Positions 1 through 9,432 are shown, counted from the stretch's first letter. The stretch is 64,000 nt of DNA from Pseudomonas fluorescens (GCF_902497875.1 NZ_CABVHY010000036.1:1-64000), one strand, 5' to 3'. Made by a program: numbers and translations. Notes: generated from the sequence alone by a model not told the origin.

Positions 1-194
1 TTGATCCTGGCGCCCGTCCGGCCAACGTATTGTCCGCCTCAAAGATCGCAGGCTTCGCCAGCTCGCCGACCGCAGGCATCTGAAATATCGTGGGGCCCGC
101 AATTCTCCCTACAAGGAGCAGTCGGTCGACGCTCCTACAGTTTTGCGGTGGCGTGCCGTTATAGCTTTAACCACGCCAATCAAGAGTGAACGCC

Positions 195-1877
195 ATGCGC
201 CTGAGCCTGAAGGCCAAAGTTTTATCCCTCGCGGTACTCCCGGTTTTACTGTTTGCGCTGGTGATCAGTCTGACCACGGTGTTCATTCTGCAGAATCAGG
301 CCCGCAGCGAAGTCGAAATAACCCGTCAGCGTCTGCTGAGCGATGCCAAGGCGACCCTGCAAAGTTATGTAGCGGTGGCGATGAGTGCGATCAAGCCGCT
401 GTACGACGCGGCGGCACCGGGTGATGACGCGGCGCGGGCGCAGGTGGTCAAGCTGCTGTCGAGCATCAGCTACGGCAAGGATGGCTACTTCTTCGGTTAC
501 GACTCGCAAATCGTGCGCCTGTTCAAGGGCAACAGCCCGGAAGGTGTGGGTCAGAACTTCAACGACAAACGCGATCCGAATGGCGTGTACTTCAACCGTG
601 AGTTGGTGCAAGTCGCCAAGGACGGTACCCACTATCTGCAATACAGCTCGTCGCTGCCGGGTAACAACAAAGTCCTGGTGCCCAAACTCGGCTACTCCGA
701 ATACCTGCCCAAGTGGGACATGGTCATCGGCACTGCGGTCAACCTCGACGGTATCGAAGCGCAGGTCGCGTTGGTCGAAGCCAAGGTTCATGAGCGCATG
801 GAAGGGGTGGTGCTGAGTATCGTCGGCATCGCCGTGGTGGTGCTGCTGGTGATTGGCGCGGTCGGCATGCTGCTGGCGAACACTATGCTGCGTCCGCTGC
901 ATCTGATGAAAGCCAACCTTGACGATATCGCCGCCGGCGAGGGCGATCTGACCCGGCGTCTGGCAATTACCAGTCAGGATGAGCTGGGTGAACTGGCTGG
1001 TTCGTTCAACCGCTTCGTCGACAAGATTCATGGCCTGGTGCGGCAAATCACCGAAATGACCTCGCAATTGACCGGGCTTGTCACTCAAGTCACCGATCAG
1101 GCTCATCGTTCGGAGCATGCCATGGAGCGTCAGCGCCATGAAACCGATCAGGTCGCGACGGCGATCAACGAGATGTCCTCGGCGGCTCAGGAAGTTGCGA
1201 GAAGCGCCCAGGGCGCCGCAGTCGCTGCGCAGCAGACCGACGAAGAAGGCCAGGCTGCCAAGCGCGTGGTGGATGGCAGCATCAAGCAGATCCATGCATT
1301 GGTCAGCGACATCCGCAACAGCGGTACGTCCCTGGATAGCCTGCAAAAGGATGTGTTGTCGATTGTCAGCGTGCTGAGTGTTATTCGCTCGATTGCCGAC
1401 CAGACCAACCTGCTGGCACTCAACGCCGCCATCGAAGCGGCCCGTGCCGGTGAGGCCGGACGCGGTTTTGCGGTGGTGGCCGATGAGGTGCGGGCGCTGG
1501 CCAGCCGCACCCAACAAAGCACCCAGGAAATCCAGGGGATGATTGACCGCCTGCAGAAAGGCACTCAATCGGCGGTTGAAGCCATGCGCCGCTCCAGCGA
1601 TGCCGGTGACGGTACCTCGGCCCAGGCCAACGAGGCCGGCGCTTCGCTGGATACCATGGCCCAACTGATCGGCACCATCAACTCGATGAACGCACAGATC
1701 GCCAGCGCCGCCGAAGAACAAACGGCGGTGGCTGAAGAGATCAACCGCAGCGTGCATCAGATCGCCGTGGCCGTGGACAACGTCGCCGCCGAAACCCAAC
1801 TCGGCGCCCAGACCTCCCGCAGCCTGGCCGAGTTGGGTCAGCGGCTGGGCAAGCTGGTGGGGCAGTTCCGCATCTGA
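195..1877 (+). CDS. methyl-accepting chemotaxis protein with a single Cache sensor domain
   Basis: Inner-membrane chemoreceptor that passes ligand binding in the periplasm to the CheA/CheW array. The order is a short N-terminal tail, a membrane helix (about residues 10-32), a periplasmic sensor of about 150 residues with the sCache_2-like motif YGKDGYFFGYD, a second membrane helix (about 205-228), HAMP, and a long coiled-coil signalling domain. The conserved hairpin tip (IADQTNLLALNAAIEAARAG) is intact. No CheR/CheB-tethering pentapeptide is seen at the C-terminus. A GTG nine bases upstream (186) is an alternative start; the ATG is preferred. The ligand cannot be told from sequence; sCache_2 receptors often bind small carboxylates (family knowledge). 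The 194 bases upstream hold no convincing gene. Confidence 0.93.
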   Translation: MRLSLKAKVLSLAVLPVLLFALVISLTTVFILQNQARSEVEITRQRLLSDAKATLQSYVAVAMSAIKPLYDAAAPGDDAARAQVVKLLSSISYGKDGYFFGYDSQIVRLFKGNSPEGVGQNFNDKRDPNGVYFNRELVQVAKDGTHYLQYSSSLPGNNKVLVPKLGYSEYLPKWDMVIGTAVNLDGIEAQVALVEAKVHERMEGVVLSIVGIAVVVLLVIGAVGMLLANTMLRPLHLMKANLDDIAAGEGDLTRRLAITSQDELGELAGSFNRFVDKIHGLVRQITEMTSQLTGLVTQVTDQAHRSEHAMERQRHETDQVATAINEMSSAAQEVARSAQGAAVAAQQTDEEGQAAKRVVDGSIKQIHALVSDIRNSGTSLDSLQKDVLSIVSVLSVIRSIADQTNLLALNAAIEAARAGEAGRGFAVVADEVRALASRTQQSTQEIQGMIDRLQKGTQSAVEAMRRSSDAGDGTSAQANEAGASLDTMAQLIGTINSMNAQIASAAEEQTAVAEEINRSVHQIAVAVDNVAAETQLGAQTSRSLAELGQRLGKLVGQFRI

Positions 1878-1906
1878 TCCGGGGGATTTGGTGTCTGACA
1901 AACCGT

Positions 1907-2039
1907 TGTGGCGAGGGGGCTTGCCCCCGCTGGAGCGCGAAGCGGTCCTAAAATCAGGCAGCGAGTTCTCTTGGTTAGAACCCATGTGCCGATTTTACGA
2001 CTGCTTCGCAGCCGAGCGGGGGCAAGCCCCCTCGCCACA
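1907..2039. repeat. REPIN: two inverted REP palindromes, GTGGCGAGGGGGCTTGCCCCC type
   Basis: Two copies of a GC-rich palindromic REP face each other across a short spacer (left copy from 1907, right copy ending 2039), forming a 133-base unit between the chemoreceptor gene and trhP. A second unit of the same type and exactly the same length is at 32540-32672. Such doublets are common between genes in fluorescent pseudomonads. Confidence 0.85.
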
Positions 2040-2056
2040 GGTTCTGCGTCCGGAGC

Positions 2057-3388
2057 CTAAACCGTACTAACCCGCACATCCCGCATCAACAACCCAAAAC
2101 GCAAATCCACCTCGTCCGGTATCGGCAAATACACCGTGTGCCCATCCCCCGGCGCCACTTCGATGGCTTCGGCCTTGGCGTTGTGCAGTTGATGCAGGTC
2201 GAAGTGGAAATTGCCTTGGGGGGTCATCAACTCCAGATGATCGCCGAGCTGGAAGCGATTCTTCACCCGGACTTCGGCCAGTCGATCACGCCGTTCGCCG
2301 GTCAACTCGCCAACGAATTGTTGGCGCTCTGAGACTGAGCTGCCTTGCTGGTAATTCTGATACTCGTCATGCACATGCCGGCGCAGAAAGCCTTCGGTGT
2401 ACCCGCGTTGGGCCAGAGATTCGAGATCGGTCATCAGGCTGCGGTCGAATTCGCGACCGGCCACGGCATCATCGATCGCCTTGCGATAGACCTGAGTAGT
2501 CCTCGCACAATAGAAGTGGGACTTGGTCCGACCCTCTATTTTCAATGAATGCACACCCATTTGGGTCAGGCGTTCGACGTGCTGCACCGCGCGCAGGTCC
2601 TTGGAGTTCATGATGTAAGTGCCGTGTTCGTCCTCGAACGCCGGCATCAGCTCTTCAGGACGATTGGCTTCTTGCAGCAAAAATACCTGATCGGTCGGTG
2701 CGCCCAGGCCCAGGGTCGGCTCGGGCTGGAACGGCTGAACGATATCGCCGAGCTGGTTTTCCACGGCCGGCTGCGCCTGGTACTTCCAGCGGCAGGCGTT
2801 GGTGCAACTGCCCTGGTTGGCGTCGCGCTTGTTCATGTAGCCGGAGAGCAGGCAACGACCGGAATAGGCCATGCACAGCGCGCCATGGACGAAAACTTCC
2901 AGCTCCATGGCGGGAACCTGCTGGCGAATCTCGGCGATTTCTTCGAGGGACAGTTCGCGGGAAAGGATGATCCGGCTCAGGCCTTGTTGCTGCCAGAACT
3001 CGACGCTGGCCCAGTTCACCGTATTGGCCTGCACTGACAGATGAATCGGCATCTGTGGGAAATGCCTGCGCACCAACATGATCAACCCGGGATCGGACAT
3101 GATCAGCGCGTCTGGCGCCATCTCGATCACTGGCTCCAGGTCCTTGAGAAAGGTGCGCAATTTGGCGTTATGCGGGGCGATATTTACCACCACATAGAAG
3201 CGCTTGCCTTGAGCCTGGGCTTCAGCGATGCCGAGGGCCAGGTTGGCGTGATCGAATTCGTTGTTGCGCACTCGCAGGCTGTAGCGTGGCTGCCCGGCGT
3301 AGACCGCGTCGGCACCGTAGGCGAAGGCATAGCGCATGTTTTTCAGGGTGCCCGCTGGGGCGAGAAGTTCGGGGCTGGCGAGGGGCAT
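2057..3388 (-). CDS. trhP: peptidase U32-family protein TrhP (YegQ), tRNA U34 hydroxylation
   Basis: About 443 residues, close to E. coli YegQ/TrhP. The start resembles it closely (PELLAPAGTLKNMRYAFAYG), followed by the U32 signature (EVFVHGALCMAYSGRC). Four cysteines at about residues 172, 179, 195 and 199 fit the Fe-S ligands described for this family. TrhP takes part in prephenate-dependent 5-hydroxyuridine formation at the wobble base of tRNA; despite the family name it is not expected to be a protease. The chosen ATG matches the usual N-terminus; a GTG 15 bases further out is in frame. It is divergent from the AI-2E permease gene. Confidence 0.88.
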   Translation of the reverse strand: MPLASPELLAPAGTLKNMRYAFAYGADAVYAGQPRYSLRVRNNEFDHANLALGIAEAQAQGKRFYVVVNIAPHNAKLRTFLKDLEPVIEMAPDALIMSDPGLIMLVRRHFPQMPIHLSVQANTVNWASVEFWQQQGLSRIILSRELSLEEIAEIRQQVPAMELEVFVHGALCMAYSGRCLLSGYMNKRDANQGSCTNACRWKYQAQPAVENQLGDIVQPFQPEPTLGLGAPTDQVFLLQEANRPEELMPAFEDEHGTYIMNSKDLRAVQHVERLTQMGVHSLKIEGRTKSHFYCARTTQVYRKAIDDAVAGREFDRSLMTDLESLAQRGYTEGFLRRHVHDEYQNYQQGSSVSERQQFVGELTGERRDRLAEVRVKNRFQLGDHLELMTPQGNFHFDLHQLHNAKAEAIEVAPGDGHTVYLPIPDEVDLRFGLLMRDVRVSTV

Positions 3389-3548
3389 GGTGGTTTCGAT
3401 CACAAAAGGCCAGGAGGGTAAGCCAGTCGTGTCCGGACTTAATTGATCTGGATCTATGCTCCATGAATAAAGATGGCACTCAGGCGCGCCCTGGCTGACT
3501 AAACATCAGGACGCCGTCAGTCCCGCGCCTTACTTACATGGATCGGAC

Positions 3549-4610
3549 ATGAACGAAACCACGCTGGAAAACAAATCGCTGTTGGTGCTGCTGGTCCTGG
3601 TGACCATCGCCTTTATCTGGATTCTGTTGCCGTTTTACGGCGCGGTGTTCTGGGCGGTGATACTCGGGATCCTCTTTGCGCCGTTACAGCGACGGATGCA
3701 ATTGAAGTTTGGCTGGCAACGCAACCTGACCTCGTTGGTTACCCTGAGCATCTGCCTGGTGATTGCGATTCTGCCGGTGATCATTATCAGCGCCTTGCTG
3801 GTTCAGGAAGGGGCGACCCTGTACAAGAGCATCGAAAGCGGAGAGCTGGACATCGCCGTATATGTGTCGCAGTTCAAACATAGCCTGCCGCCGTATTTTC
3901 AGAATCTGCTCGATCGTTTCGGGATGGGTAATCTGAGCAACTTGCGGGAAACAATCATCAAAGGCGCGGTGCAGGGCAGTCAGTTCTTCGCCACCCAGGC
4001 CTTCAGCTTCGGCCAGGGTACCTTCGAGTTCCTGGTGAGCTTTTTCATCATGTTGTACTTATTGTTCTTCTTTTTGCGCGACGGTGCCGAGCTGGCGCGC
4101 AAAATCCGCGCGGCGATACCGCTGGACGACCAGCAGAAACGCCGCTTGCAACTGAAATTCAACCGGGTGGTGCGCGCCACGGTGAAGGGCAACCTGCTGG
4201 TGGCGGTCACTCAGGGGGCATTGGGCGGGGTGATTTTCTGGTTTCTCGACATTCCCAGTGCCTTGCTCTGGGCGGTGTTGATGGCGTTTCTGTCGCTGCT
4301 GCCCGCGGTTGGGGCGGGGATCGTCTGGGCTCCGGCAGCTGCATTCTTTCTGCTCAGCGGGGCGATCTGGCAGGGTGTGGTGCTGGCATTGTACGGAGTA
4401 CTGGTCATCGGACTGGTCGACAACGTGCTGCGGCCGATCCTGGTGGGCAAGGACACAAAAATGCCGGACTACCTGATTCTGATTTCCACCCTGGGCGGCC
4501 TGGCGATCTTTGGTCTGAACGGATTTGTCATCGGACCCTTGATCGCCGCGCTGTTCATCTCAAGCTGGGCGCTGTTCGTCGAAACCAAGCCTCGGGTGCA
4601 ATTACCCTAG
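3549..4610 (+). CDS. AI-2E family transporter
   Basis: Integral membrane protein of 353 residues with about seven to eight hydrophobic segments, typical of the AI-2E/UPF0118 family (PerM, TqsA, YdiK relatives). N-terminal helices cover about residues 12-75, a soluble region about 80-150, then helices to about 340. Members have been linked to export of autoinducer-2 or to Na+/H+ exchange; the substrate here cannot be assigned. Its stop codon overlaps by four bases the stop of the small convergent gene at 4607-4789. Confidence 0.88.
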   Translation: MNETTLENKSLLVLLVLVTIAFIWILLPFYGAVFWAVILGILFAPLQRRMQLKFGWQRNLTSLVTLSICLVIAILPVIIISALLVQEGATLYKSIESGELDIAVYVSQFKHSLPPYFQNLLDRFGMGNLSNLRETIIKGAVQGSQFFATQAFSFGQGTFEFLVSFFIMLYLLFFFLRDGAELARKIRAAIPLDDQQKRRLQLKFNRVVRATVKGNLLVAVTQGALGGVIFWFLDIPSALLWAVLMAFLSLLPAVGAGIVWAPAAAFFLLSGAIWQGVVLALYGVLVIGLVDNVLRPILVGKDTKMPDYLILISTLGGLAIFGLNGFVIGPLIAALFISSWALFVETKPRVQLP

Positions 4611-4789
4611 GCGCACAAGCTATGAACATCCATGCTTTGCGATAATGCCTGAGCGGCGAGAAGTGAAGTGAACGGGCCGCTGATCGCCACGCCGTCCTGC
4701 ATCAGATACCAACAAGCGAGCAATCCCAGCTCTCTGAGCGGTGTGGGAACTGCGCTGCCAACTACGGACATGATTTGAACCTGGGTCAT
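4607..4789 (-). CDS. small hypothetical protein (60 aa)
   Basis: A 60-residue protein with no recognised domain (begins MTQVQIMSVVGSAVP). A strong ribosome-binding site (TGGAGGT) lies seven bases before the ATG at 4789; an upstream in-frame ATG overlaps that site and is unlikely to be used. Moderately hydrophobic, no clear membrane helix or signal peptide. It converges with the AI-2E permease gene. I consider it real because of the ribosome-binding site and spacing; function unknown. Confidence 0.55.
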   Translation of the reverse strand: MTQVQIMSVVGSAVPTPLRELGLLACWYLMQDGVAISGPFTSLLAAQALSQSMDVHSLCA

Positions 4790-4898
4790 AAGTACCTCCA
4801 TCAGATGGGACTACCTTATGGACCAAAGGGTTCAACTTGAAATCATCGCGCTCGATAGTGGACATCGACGCGGACGAAATAGAAGGTGAAAAGCGCTG

Positions 4899-5093
4899 TC
4901 AGTCGACCACCAGGTCGAGCATGTTCACCACTTCCTGCTCATTCAACAGGCCTTTGCGCACCAGATTCTCCGCCAGTAACGAGAGAAACTTGGCGTTGCG
5001 GTGACCTTCCAGGTGCTTGAGTTCGGTCAGCGCGCTATAGACCTTGCTCGAGGTGCAGAGACCGGCGTCGCGGTGGGGGTGCTGAGTGGGCAT
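4899..5093 (-). CDS. small hypothetical protein (64 aa)
   Basis: A 64-residue soluble, probably helical protein (begins MPTQHPHRDAGLC; ends LNEQEVVNMLDLVVD). An AAGGACAG ribosome-binding site precedes the ATG. Composition is that of a small folded protein, with alternating hydrophobic residues in the second half. I do not recognise a family. The ~100 bases between it and the next small gene on the same strand show no clear terminator, so the two may be co-transcribed. Confidence 0.6.
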   Translation of the reverse strand: MPTQHPHRDAGLCTSSKVYSALTELKHLEGHRNAKFLSLLAENLVRKGLLNEQEVVNMLDLVVD

Positions 5094-5339
5094 TGTGGCT
5101 GTCCTTGTTTTTATTAGCCGGTTTTTTCGGACAAGTCCGATCTTGCGGACCTGTCACGACATAAATATGACAGCTGCCGCATCGAGATGCCAAGGAGACA
5201 GCCGGGTCAATCATGTCAAATTCAGCCGCAGGCACTGTCTCGGCAGCGACCTTGGCGAGATCTATTCAGACATTGTTCAGGGTTTGCAACGCGTCAGGCC
5301 CCGTTCAAGTTGGGGCCCGAGAGTGCTGCAGCGTGATGA

Positions 5340-5708
5340 TTACCAGCGTGGCCGACCGTAATAACCGCGTGGGGGGCCATAGTAGTAACCCGGTGGCGGA
5401 CCGTAATAGACCGGTGCCCGCCGGTAGTAGACCGGTTGCTCGATGTAAATCGGTTGCGGCTGGTAATAGACCGGTGGTTGTTGCACGTAGACCGGCTGCG
5501 GCTGGACATACACCGGCTGCTGCACATAGACCGGCCGATCGCGACTGATGATTGCCGAGCCGACGATGGCTGCGCCGACCACCGCGCCGAACACCGCTGG
5601 CCCCCTCCAATCACCACCATGACCGTGACCGTGACCACCGGCGGATGCCTGACCTGTGACAGCGAGTGCGCCGATGAGCAAGGCTACTGTGGGGAGATGA
5701 CGAATCAT
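5340..5708 (-). CDS. secreted Tyr/Pro/Gln-rich repeat protein
   Basis: A 122-residue exported protein: signal peptide of about 23 residues ending ASA, a His/Gly-rich stretch (GGHGHGHGG), a hydrophobic glycine-zipper-like segment (VFGAVVGAAIVGSAII), then a low-complexity tail of short repeats built on PVYVQQ, PVYYQP and PVYYR, ending in GYYYGPP-type motifs. Similar Gly-zipper plus Tyr/Pro-rich small proteins are widespread in proteobacteria and thought to be envelope-associated; their function is not established. The repeats are imperfect at DNA level, so length variation between strains is plausible. Confidence 0.7.
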   Translation of the reverse strand: MIRHLPTVALLIGALAVTGQASAGGHGHGHGGDWRGPAVFGAVVGAAIVGSAIISRDRPVYVQQPVYVQPQPVYVQQPPVYYQPQPIYIEQPVYYRRAPVYYGPPPGYYYGPPRGYYGRPRW

Positions 5709-5964
5709 GGCTACACCTCATTTTCAACTCCCGACGCTTGTGGTCTGCAATAGACCCAAGGATTGTCGCGGGGATACTTCTCAGACAGCAATTTTTGAAA
5801 AAACTACCGAGCCATTGAGTAAATATTGTGTAAGGTCTGTAGCGGTTTCTTTACCTTGATATGCAGCGAAACCAGGCATCTGAGCCTCACTGAATAATGA
5901 TCGAACAGAACCGGTGGGCTGGCTAATCCCGTCCATCTGAAAGTGCTTTTTGAAGGAGAAAAAC

Positions 5965-6783
5965 ATGCAGATGAACCCGAATAAAGACACCCAACTGTGT
6001 ATGTCGCTGTCTGGGCGCCCGGGGAATTTCGGCCTGCGTTTTCATAACCATCTGTATGAGCAACTGGGGCTGAATTTTTACTACAAGGCGTTTAGCAGCA
6101 ATGACCTGCCGGGTGCGGTGGGTGGCATCCGTGCATTGGGCATTCGCGGCTGCGGGGTCTCCATGCCTTTCAAAGAAGCCTGCATTGCCTTGGTCGATGA
6201 GCTGGATGACTCGGCCAAGGCCATCCAGTCGATCAATACCATCGTCAACACTCATGGCCATCTCAAGGCTTACAACACCGATTACATTGCCATCGCGCAA
6301 CTGCTCAAGACTCATGACGTGCCGCAGAATTTGACCTTTGCCCTGCGCGGCAGTGGGGGAATGGCCAAGGCGGTGGCCAGCGCGCTACGTGATGGCGGTT
6401 ATCGGAACGGTTTGATCGTGGCTCGCAATGAAACGGCTGGCCGCGCCCTGGCGAGTTCCCTGGGTTACCAATGGCTGCCAGAGCTGGGTGCCGAGCGGCC
6501 ACAGATGCTGATCAACGTCACACCGATCGGTATGACTGGCGCAGACGAAGCCGATCAGCTGGCTTTTGACGCGAACGCCATTGACTCTGCGCAAATAATC
6601 TTCGATGTGGTGGCGATTCCCGCGGAAACACCGTTGATCCTGCGCGGCCGTGCCCAAGGCAAACGCGTGATCACCGGTCTGGAAGTGATCGCCATTCAGG
6701 CGCTTGAGCAATTCGTGTTGTACACCGGCGTGCGTCCGACCCAAGAGCAGTTCCAGAAAGCGGTGGCTTTCGCGCGAGGTTGA
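5965..6783 (+). CDS. shikimate dehydrogenase-like protein
   Basis: About 272 residues with the two-domain shikimate dehydrogenase fold. The substrate-domain motif is seen as GVSMPFKEA, which keeps the lysine that in AroE takes part in catalysis, followed by SINTIVN and the NTDY segment. A Rossmann nucleotide loop (GSGGMAKAVASAL) is near residue 128. The sequence departs from AroE in several places (LSGRPGNFG replaces the usual Ser-x-Ser shikimate-binding start), so it is more likely an AroE-like paralogue (SdhL/HI0607 group) than the housekeeping enzyme. GAAGGAG seven bases upstream fixes the ATG. Upstream is an AT-rich promoter region. Confidence 0.8.
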   Translation: MQMNPNKDTQLCMSLSGRPGNFGLRFHNHLYEQLGLNFYYKAFSSNDLPGAVGGIRALGIRGCGVSMPFKEACIALVDELDDSAKAIQSINTIVNTHGHLKAYNTDYIAIAQLLKTHDVPQNLTFALRGSGGMAKAVASALRDGGYRNGLIVARNETAGRALASSLGYQWLPELGAERPQMLINVTPIGMTGADEADQLAFDANAIDSAQIIFDVVAIPAETPLILRGRAQGKRVITGLEVIAIQALEQFVLYTGVRPTQEQFQKAVAFARG

Positions 6784-6810
6784 GCAACGGTCTTGGTGCG
6801 GCGCGTTTCT

Positions 6811-6844
6811 GTAGCAGCTGCCTCGCAGGCTCGGCAGCTGCTAC
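6811..6844. repeat. REP-type palindrome with 12-bp perfect arms
   Basis: The arms GTAGCAGCTGCC and GGCAGCTGCTAC flank a 10-base loop, between the converging ends of the shikimate dehydrogenase-like gene and yceH. The same motif occurs in the larger repeat at 35371-35525. It may serve as a transcription end point, but no T-tract follows. Confidence 0.7.
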
Positions 6845-6849
6845 GGGGG

Positions 6850-7497
6850 TCACTCCAGCCGTGCCAAACGCTCTTCCAGCGCCGCAATCCGCGCTTCCAG
6901 TTCTTCGATGCGCTCCACCGACACGCCGCTGCCGCTACCGCGTTCCGCTGGACTCTGCCGTGCGGCCATAATCACGTCGATATCGGCCGGGTCGCCCAGG
7001 GCATGCATGTAGCGGTCTTCGCGTTGCCCGGACTGACGTGGCAACAGCAATGCCAGGCCGCGGGCAATCAGCCGTTCCAACTGGTGCACGACCTGTTCGG
7101 TGTCTTCAAAATCATGCATGCGGCCGCTGCGGGTCAGCAGTTCATTGACAGTCTGCGGGCCGCGCAGAAACAGCAGCCCCGCCAGGATCACCTGGGCTGG
7201 CACCAGCTCCAGCGCCTTGTCCACCCGATGCTCCCAGCGATCGGCGCGGCTGCCCATGACCAGGCGGGTGAAACCCCGGCCTTCAAGGGCCCGAAGGCTC
7301 TGACCGACCTGGCCCTGCGTCAGGTTCATCACCGGTTCGCGGCTGGTTTTCTGATTGCAGGCGATGACCAGTGCATTGAGGGTCAGCGGATAGGTTTCCG
7401 GGCTGGTGACCTGTTTCTCGATCAAGGAGCCGAGAATGCGGATTTCCGTACTGCTGAGCCGCGGTTCATCGCTGGCGGTGTCGTGCTCGTTGCTCAT
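6850..7497 (-). CDS. yceH: YceH family protein (DUF480)
   Basis: A 215-residue DUF480 protein with two winged-helix-like domains. Conserved family features are visible: the N-terminal RILGSLIEKQ..TPE.YPLTLNALV.ACNQK..REPV segment and the C-terminal coiled-coil tail (IEELEARIAALEERLARLE). Cellular role poorly defined; the fold suggests DNA or protein binding in the cytoplasm. Divergent from the DUF1993 gene with a 111-base intergenic region. Confidence 0.9.
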   Translation of the reverse strand: MSNEHDTASDEPRLSSTEIRILGSLIEKQVTSPETYPLTLNALVIACNQKTSREPVMNLTQGQVGQSLRALEGRGFTRLVMGSRADRWEHRVDKALELVPAQVILAGLLFLRGPQTVNELLTRSGRMHDFEDTEQVVHQLERLIARGLALLLPRQSGQREDRYMHALGDPADIDVIMAARQSPAERGSGSGVSVERIEELEARIAALEERLARLE

Positions 7498-7608
7498 CGC
7501 GCTTTCCCTATGCTGTCGAAGCCAACTAGCCTAATCCTTGCAGAATAAAAGACAAGCACGGCTATAATCGCGCCACGTTCAACTCCCGCCACAACCTGCG
7601 AGACTGTC

Positions 7609-8118
7609 ATGACTATTTCTCTGTATGCCGCATCCGTCCCGGTTTTCAAGCAAATGCTCACCGCCTTGAGCGGCGTCCTGAACAAGGCTGAAGCCCACGC
7701 CACGGCAAAAAACATTGCACCAGAAGTCTTCCTGCAAGCGCGTCTGTCCCCGGATATGTTCCCGCTGGTGCGTCAGGTGCAGATCGCCGTGGATTTCGCC
7801 AAAGGCGTTTCCGCGCGTCTGGCCGAGGTTGAGCTGCCGAAATACGACGACACTGAAACGACCTTCGCCGAACTGCAAGCGCTGATCAGCAAAGTCCTGG
7901 CCTTCATCGAAGACATCAAGCCTGAGCAGATCGACGGCAAGGAAGGGATCGAGATCATCACCCGCCAGGGCACGCCGAAAGAAAAACGCTTCACTGGCCA
8001 GGCTTACCTGCTGACTTACGGCTTGCCGCAGTTCTTCTTCCACGTCACCACCGCTTACGCGATCCTGCGTCACAACGGTGTGGAAGTCGGCAAGCGCGAT
8101 TACATGGGCGCGTTCTAA
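7609..8118 (+). CDS. DUF1993 family protein
   Basis: A 169-residue cytoplasmic protein matching the DUF1993 family: starts MTISLYAASVPVFKQMLTAL and contains the usual PLVRQVQIAVDFAKG segment and a C-terminal FFHVTTAYAILRHNGVEVGKRDYMG. The family has a DinB-like four-helix fold and no established function. A strong bidirectional terminator follows directly. Confidence 0.88.
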   Translation: MTISLYAASVPVFKQMLTALSGVLNKAEAHATAKNIAPEVFLQARLSPDMFPLVRQVQIAVDFAKGVSARLAEVELPKYDDTETTFAELQALISKVLAFIEDIKPEQIDGKEGIEIITRQGTPKEKRFTGQAYLLTYGLPQFFFHVTTAYAILRHNGVEVGKRDYMGAF

Positions 8119-8130
8119 ACCCAGGATACA

Positions 8131-8173
8131 AAAAAGCCCGGCAAGGTTCGCAGTGAACCTTGCCGGGCTTTTT
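8131..8173. terminator. bidirectional rho-independent terminator
   Basis: A stem of about 19 bp including AAAAAGCCCGGCAAGGTTC, a five-base loop, and A/T runs on both sides. It separates the converging DUF1993 and sstT genes. Confidence 0.9.
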
Positions 8174-8190
8174 CTTGGGCTACCCCTGAA

Positions 8191-9432
8191 TCAAGCCTTC
8201 TGCGCGATACGCTCGGCCTGTTCTTCCTGGGCCAGGCAGGCCGCGGCGGTGAACAGTACGTCGGTGGAGGAGTTCAGCGCGGTTTCCGCCGAGTCCTGCA
8301 GCACGCCAATGATGAAACCGACGGCGACCACTTGCATGGCGATTTCGCTGGGAATACCGAACAGGCTGCACGCCAGCGGAATCAGCAGCAACGAACCACC
8401 GGCCACGCCGGATGCCCCGCAGGCGCAAATCGCCGCGACCACACTCAGCAACACCGCCGTCGGAATGTCCACGGCAATTCCGAGGGTGTGCACGGCCGCC
8501 AGCGTCAACACGGTAATGGTGATCGCCGCGCCCGCCATGTTGATGGTGGCACCCAGCGGGATCGATATCGAGTAGGTGTCTTCATGCAGGCCCAGGCGCT
8601 TGCTCAACTCCAGGTTGACCGGAATGTTCGCCGCCGAACTGCGGGTGAAAAACGCGGTAATGCCGCTCTCGCGCAGGCAAGTGAAGACCAGTGGGTAGGG
8701 ATTGCGGCGCAGTTTCCAGAACACGATGGCCGGGTTGATCACCAGGGCGACAAACAGCATGCAGCCGATCAGCACCGCCAGCAGATGCATATAGCCGAGC
8801 AGAGCGCCGAAACCGGAGGTGGCTAGGGTCGAAGCCACCAGGCCGAAGATCCCCAGCGGTGCGAAGCGGATCACCATGCGCACGATCAGTGTCACGCCAT
8901 TGGACAGATCGTCCAGCACGGTACGGGTGGTTTCCCCGGCATGGCGAATGGCAATGCCCATGCCGATCGCCCAAGCCAGGATGCCGATGAAATTGGCGTT
9001 CATCAGGGCGCTGATCGGATTGTCGACCACGCTCAGCAGCAGGCTTTGCAGCACTTCACTGATCCCGCCTGGAGCGCTCACCGCCACATCCTGGGTGGCC
9101 AGCACCAGGTTGGACGGAAACAGCGTGCTGGCGACCACGGCAACGGCCGCCGCCGCAAAGGTGCCCAGCAGGTACAAAAACAGAATTGGCCGGATATGGG
9201 TTTCCTGACCCAGCTTGTGGTTGGCGATGGAAGCCATCACCAGCACAAACACCAGAATCGGCGCGACGGCTTTGAGGGCCGAGACAAAGACTTTGCCGAT
9301 AAAGGTTGTCGATCGCGCCACTTCGGGCAAGAACAACGCCAGCAGAATACCGGCGATCAGGCCGATAACGATCTGGGTCACCAGGCTGGTGCGTTTGAGT
9401 CTTTGCAATGGAGAAAGGGGGGCAGCAGTCAT
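8191..9432 (-). CDS. sstT: serine/threonine:Na+ symporter SstT
   Basis: A 413-residue dicarboxylate/amino acid:cation symporter (DAACS family), similar in length to E. coli SstT (414). About eight helices are followed by the family's re-entrant loops and substrate motifs: the serine-rich stretch AFFTRSSAANIPVN, and GATINMAGAAITITVLTLA. The early segment PILVFVLVMASIANHKLGQ is characteristic of SstT. Expected to import serine and threonine with Na+. It stands alone with its own terminator; the region upstream (9433-9712) is shared with the divergent MFS gene. Confidence 0.92.
   Translation of the reverse strand: MTAAPLSPLQRLKRTSLVTQIVIGLIAGILLALFLPEVARSTTFIGKVFVSALKAVAPILVFVLVMASIANHKLGQETHIRPILFLYLLGTFAAAAVAVVASTLFPSNLVLATQDVAVSAPGGISEVLQSLLLSVVDNPISALMNANFIGILAWAIGMGIAIRHAGETTRTVLDDLSNGVTLIVRMVIRFAPLGIFGLVASTLATSGFGALLGYMHLLAVLIGCMLFVALVINPAIVFWKLRRNPYPLVFTCLRESGITAFFTRSSAANIPVNLELSKRLGLHEDTYSISIPLGATINMAGAAITITVLTLAAVHTLGIAVDIPTAVLLSVVAAICACGASGVAGGSLLLIPLACSLFGIPSEIAMQVVAVGFIIGVLQDSAETALNSSTDVLFTAAACLAQEEQAERIAQKA

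Noticed and set aside
246..1985. 579-codon open frame on the minus strand opposite the chemoreceptor gene
   Set aside because: It lies wholly opposite a gene with strong family motifs, has no recognisable protein sequence or ribosome-binding site, and comes from the GC-skewed third positions.
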